In this document: positions 63,063 to 64,000 of the stretch, piece by piece
How the letters are laid out: every line of letters begins with the position of its first letter
Position numbering within the stretch: the first letter of the stretch is position 1
NCBI RefSeq assembly: GCF_017948485.1
Contig: NZ_JAFFSX010000031.1
Coordinates: forward strand, 62,001 to 126,000
Direction: 5' to 3'
Origin: Streptomyces sp. GESEQ-35
GTDB lineage: Bacteria > Actinomycetota > Actinomycetes > Streptomycetales > Streptomycetaceae
Length of the DNA stretch: 64,000 nucleotides
Notes under the pieces: generated by a model
What the model was told of the DNA's origin: nothing
Databases searched by the model: none
Seen by the model: the letters and a program-made list of their open reading frames with translations, nothing else
Translations under genes and position numbers: made by a program

Positions 63063-64000
63063 CTATGGGTCGTACGTCGTCGACCTGCGCGGCCCGTCCT
63101 TCATCGGCTCCACAAGGCCCGGCGCCATGTCGTTCACCAGCACCGCCGCCCCGTCGAAGCGGCCGTGCTTGAGGTCGGTCAGCGCCCGATCGGCCCCGGA
63201 CAGCGGGTAGGTGTGCGTCGTGGCGTGTACGCCGTGCCGGGCGGCCAGCGCCAGGAACTCCCGCCCGTCCTCCCGGGTGTTGGAGGTGACGCTGCGCAGC
63301 TCCTTCTCGTAGAAGAGCTCGCTCTCGTAGCGCAGGGGCGGGATGTCGGTGAGGTGGATCCCGGCGATGGACAGGACGCCGCCGCGATCGAGGGCGCGCA
63401 GGGCGACCGGGACCAGGTCGCCGGCCGGCGCGAACAGGATCGCCGCGTCCAGCGGCTCCGGCGGCCGCTCCTGCACGCCGCGCGCCGACGCGGCCCCCAG
63501 CTCCAGTGCCAGCCGCTGCGCCGCCGCACCCCGGGTCAGCACATGCACGGTGGCTCCCTCGGCCAGCGCGACCTGCGCGCACAGATGGGCGCTGCCCCCG
63601 AAGCCGTACAGTCCGAGCCGCCCGCCCGGTGGCAGCGCCGCGCGCCGCAGTGCGCGGTAGCCGATGATCCCGGCACACAGCAGGGGCGCCGTCGCCGTGT
63701 CGTCGAGGCCCTCGGGGAGCCGGTAGGCGAACGCGGCCGGAACGGTCGTGTACTCCGCGTAACCGCCGTCGGCGTCCCAGCCGGTGTACTCGGAGTGCGG
63801 GCACAGATTCTCCGCCCCGCGCAGGCAGTACCCGCAGGTGTCGTCCGTCCGCCGCAGCCATGCCACGCCCACCCGGTCCCCGACCGCGAACCCCCGCACC
63901 GCCGCCCCGAAACCCGCGACCACGCCGACGACCTCGTGCCCCGGCGTCACCTCCGGCCGGTGCACCGGCAGGTCCCCCTCGGCCACGTGCAGGTCGGTCC
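63063..64000 (-). CDS. Zinc-dependent medium-chain alcohol dehydrogenase, 5' end outside window
   Basis: About 312 residues are visible, and the frame stays open to the window edge (TDLHVAEGDLP), so roughly 30 N-terminal residues with the first zinc ligand are missing. GHEVVGVVAGFG, the structural zinc Cys set CGYCLRGAENLCPHSEYTGW and the NAD loop LYGFGGSAHLCAQVAL are typical of the class that includes AdhA/CAD-like enzymes. The domain order and spacing are normal. It should oxidise or reduce primary alcohols and aldehydes; the substrate is unknown. Confidence 0.88.
   Translation of the reverse strand, partial: TDLHVAEGDLPVHRPEVTPGHEVVGVVAGFGAAVRGFAVGDRVGVAWLRRTDDTCGYCLRGAENLCPHSEYTGWDADGGYAEYTTVPAAFAYRLPEGLDDTATAPLLCAGIIGYRALRRAALPPGGRLGLYGFGGSAHLCAQVALAEGATVHVLTRGAAAQRLALELGAASARGVQERPPEPLDAAILFAPAGDLVPVALRALDRGGVLSIAGIHLTDIPPLRYESELFYEKELRSVTSNTREDGREFLALAARHGVHATTHTYPLSGADRALTDLKHGRFDGAAVLVNDMAPGLVEPMKDGPRRSTTYDP

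Noticed and set aside
1..64000. CRISPR arrays, tRNA or rRNA genes and replication origins
   Set aside because: I looked for regularly spaced repeats, cloverleaf-like stretches and DnaA-box clusters and saw none that could be supported.

Overview
The window is a very G+C-rich chromosomal segment whose gene content points to a Streptomyces. It carries a PopR/clpP3-clpP4 locus, a streptophobe-family membrane protein, a DUF6777-type protein, an actinobacterial urea transporter (urtABCDE), a GH19 chitinase behind DasR-type repeats, an ECF42 sigma factor with its YCII partner, and a cysteine-rich leader peptide of the kind found before actinobacterial sulfur genes. No rRNA, tRNA or CRISPR array was seen.

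Layout, left: 1-1049 holds a 5'-truncated ArsR/SRPBCC regulator and an SPW membrane protein. 1139-7497 is an organosulfur cluster: a LysR regulator diverges from a leader peptide, sfnG, an ssuE-like reductase, an sfnB/msuC-like oxygenase and ssuD, which together could turn dimethyl sulfone into sulfite. An acyl-CoA-dehydrogenase-like gene converges on it. 7596-9142 is YCII plus ECF42 sigma. 9143-13895 is urtABCDE on the minus strand with a GlnR-type box upstream, followed by a signal-less AmiC/UrtA-like binding protein diverging from a MarR gene. 15869-18287 has an aldehyde dehydrogenase and the chitinase. 18333-21590 is a degenerate zone: broken aldo/keto reductase, tyrosine recombinase, SDR, transposase fragments and methyltransferase, with one apparently intact DinB-like gene.

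Middle: 21757-30132 has an HSL esterase behind a doubled palindrome, then a minus-strand operon encoding an APC permease fused in frame to a flavin monooxygenase, an SDR and a secreted penicillin acylase-type amidase. A TetR gene diverges from it over a 28-bp palindrome. This permease-monooxygenase operon is the most unusual system here. 30176-31042 holds two more broken genes. 31188-37809 is ordinary metabolism and regulation (VOC protein, adenosine deaminase, DinB, LysR, aldo/keto reductase, SDR, AraC, NTF2-like). 38167-42499 has a TTA-containing small gene and a three-gene FHA-ABC exporter/Ser-Thr kinase operon. 42596-46683 has membrane and envelope proteins, an anti-sigma-like ATPase and a SigB/SigF-type sigma factor.

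Right: 46871-48684 is popR with a C-terminal Ala-Ala, clpP3, clpP4 and an exact TCTGCC-N3-GGCAGA operator; the ClpP4 product has Gly where the catalytic His should be. 48717-51473 has an epoxide hydrolase, a VOC protein and an APH-like kinase. 51703-59506 is a tightly overlapping six-gene peptide ABC transporter/CocE hydrolase/TetR operon with tandem repeats upstream. 59469-62770 has an SGNH lipoprotein and a response regulator/hybrid kinase pair. A zinc alcohol dehydrogenase runs off the right edge.
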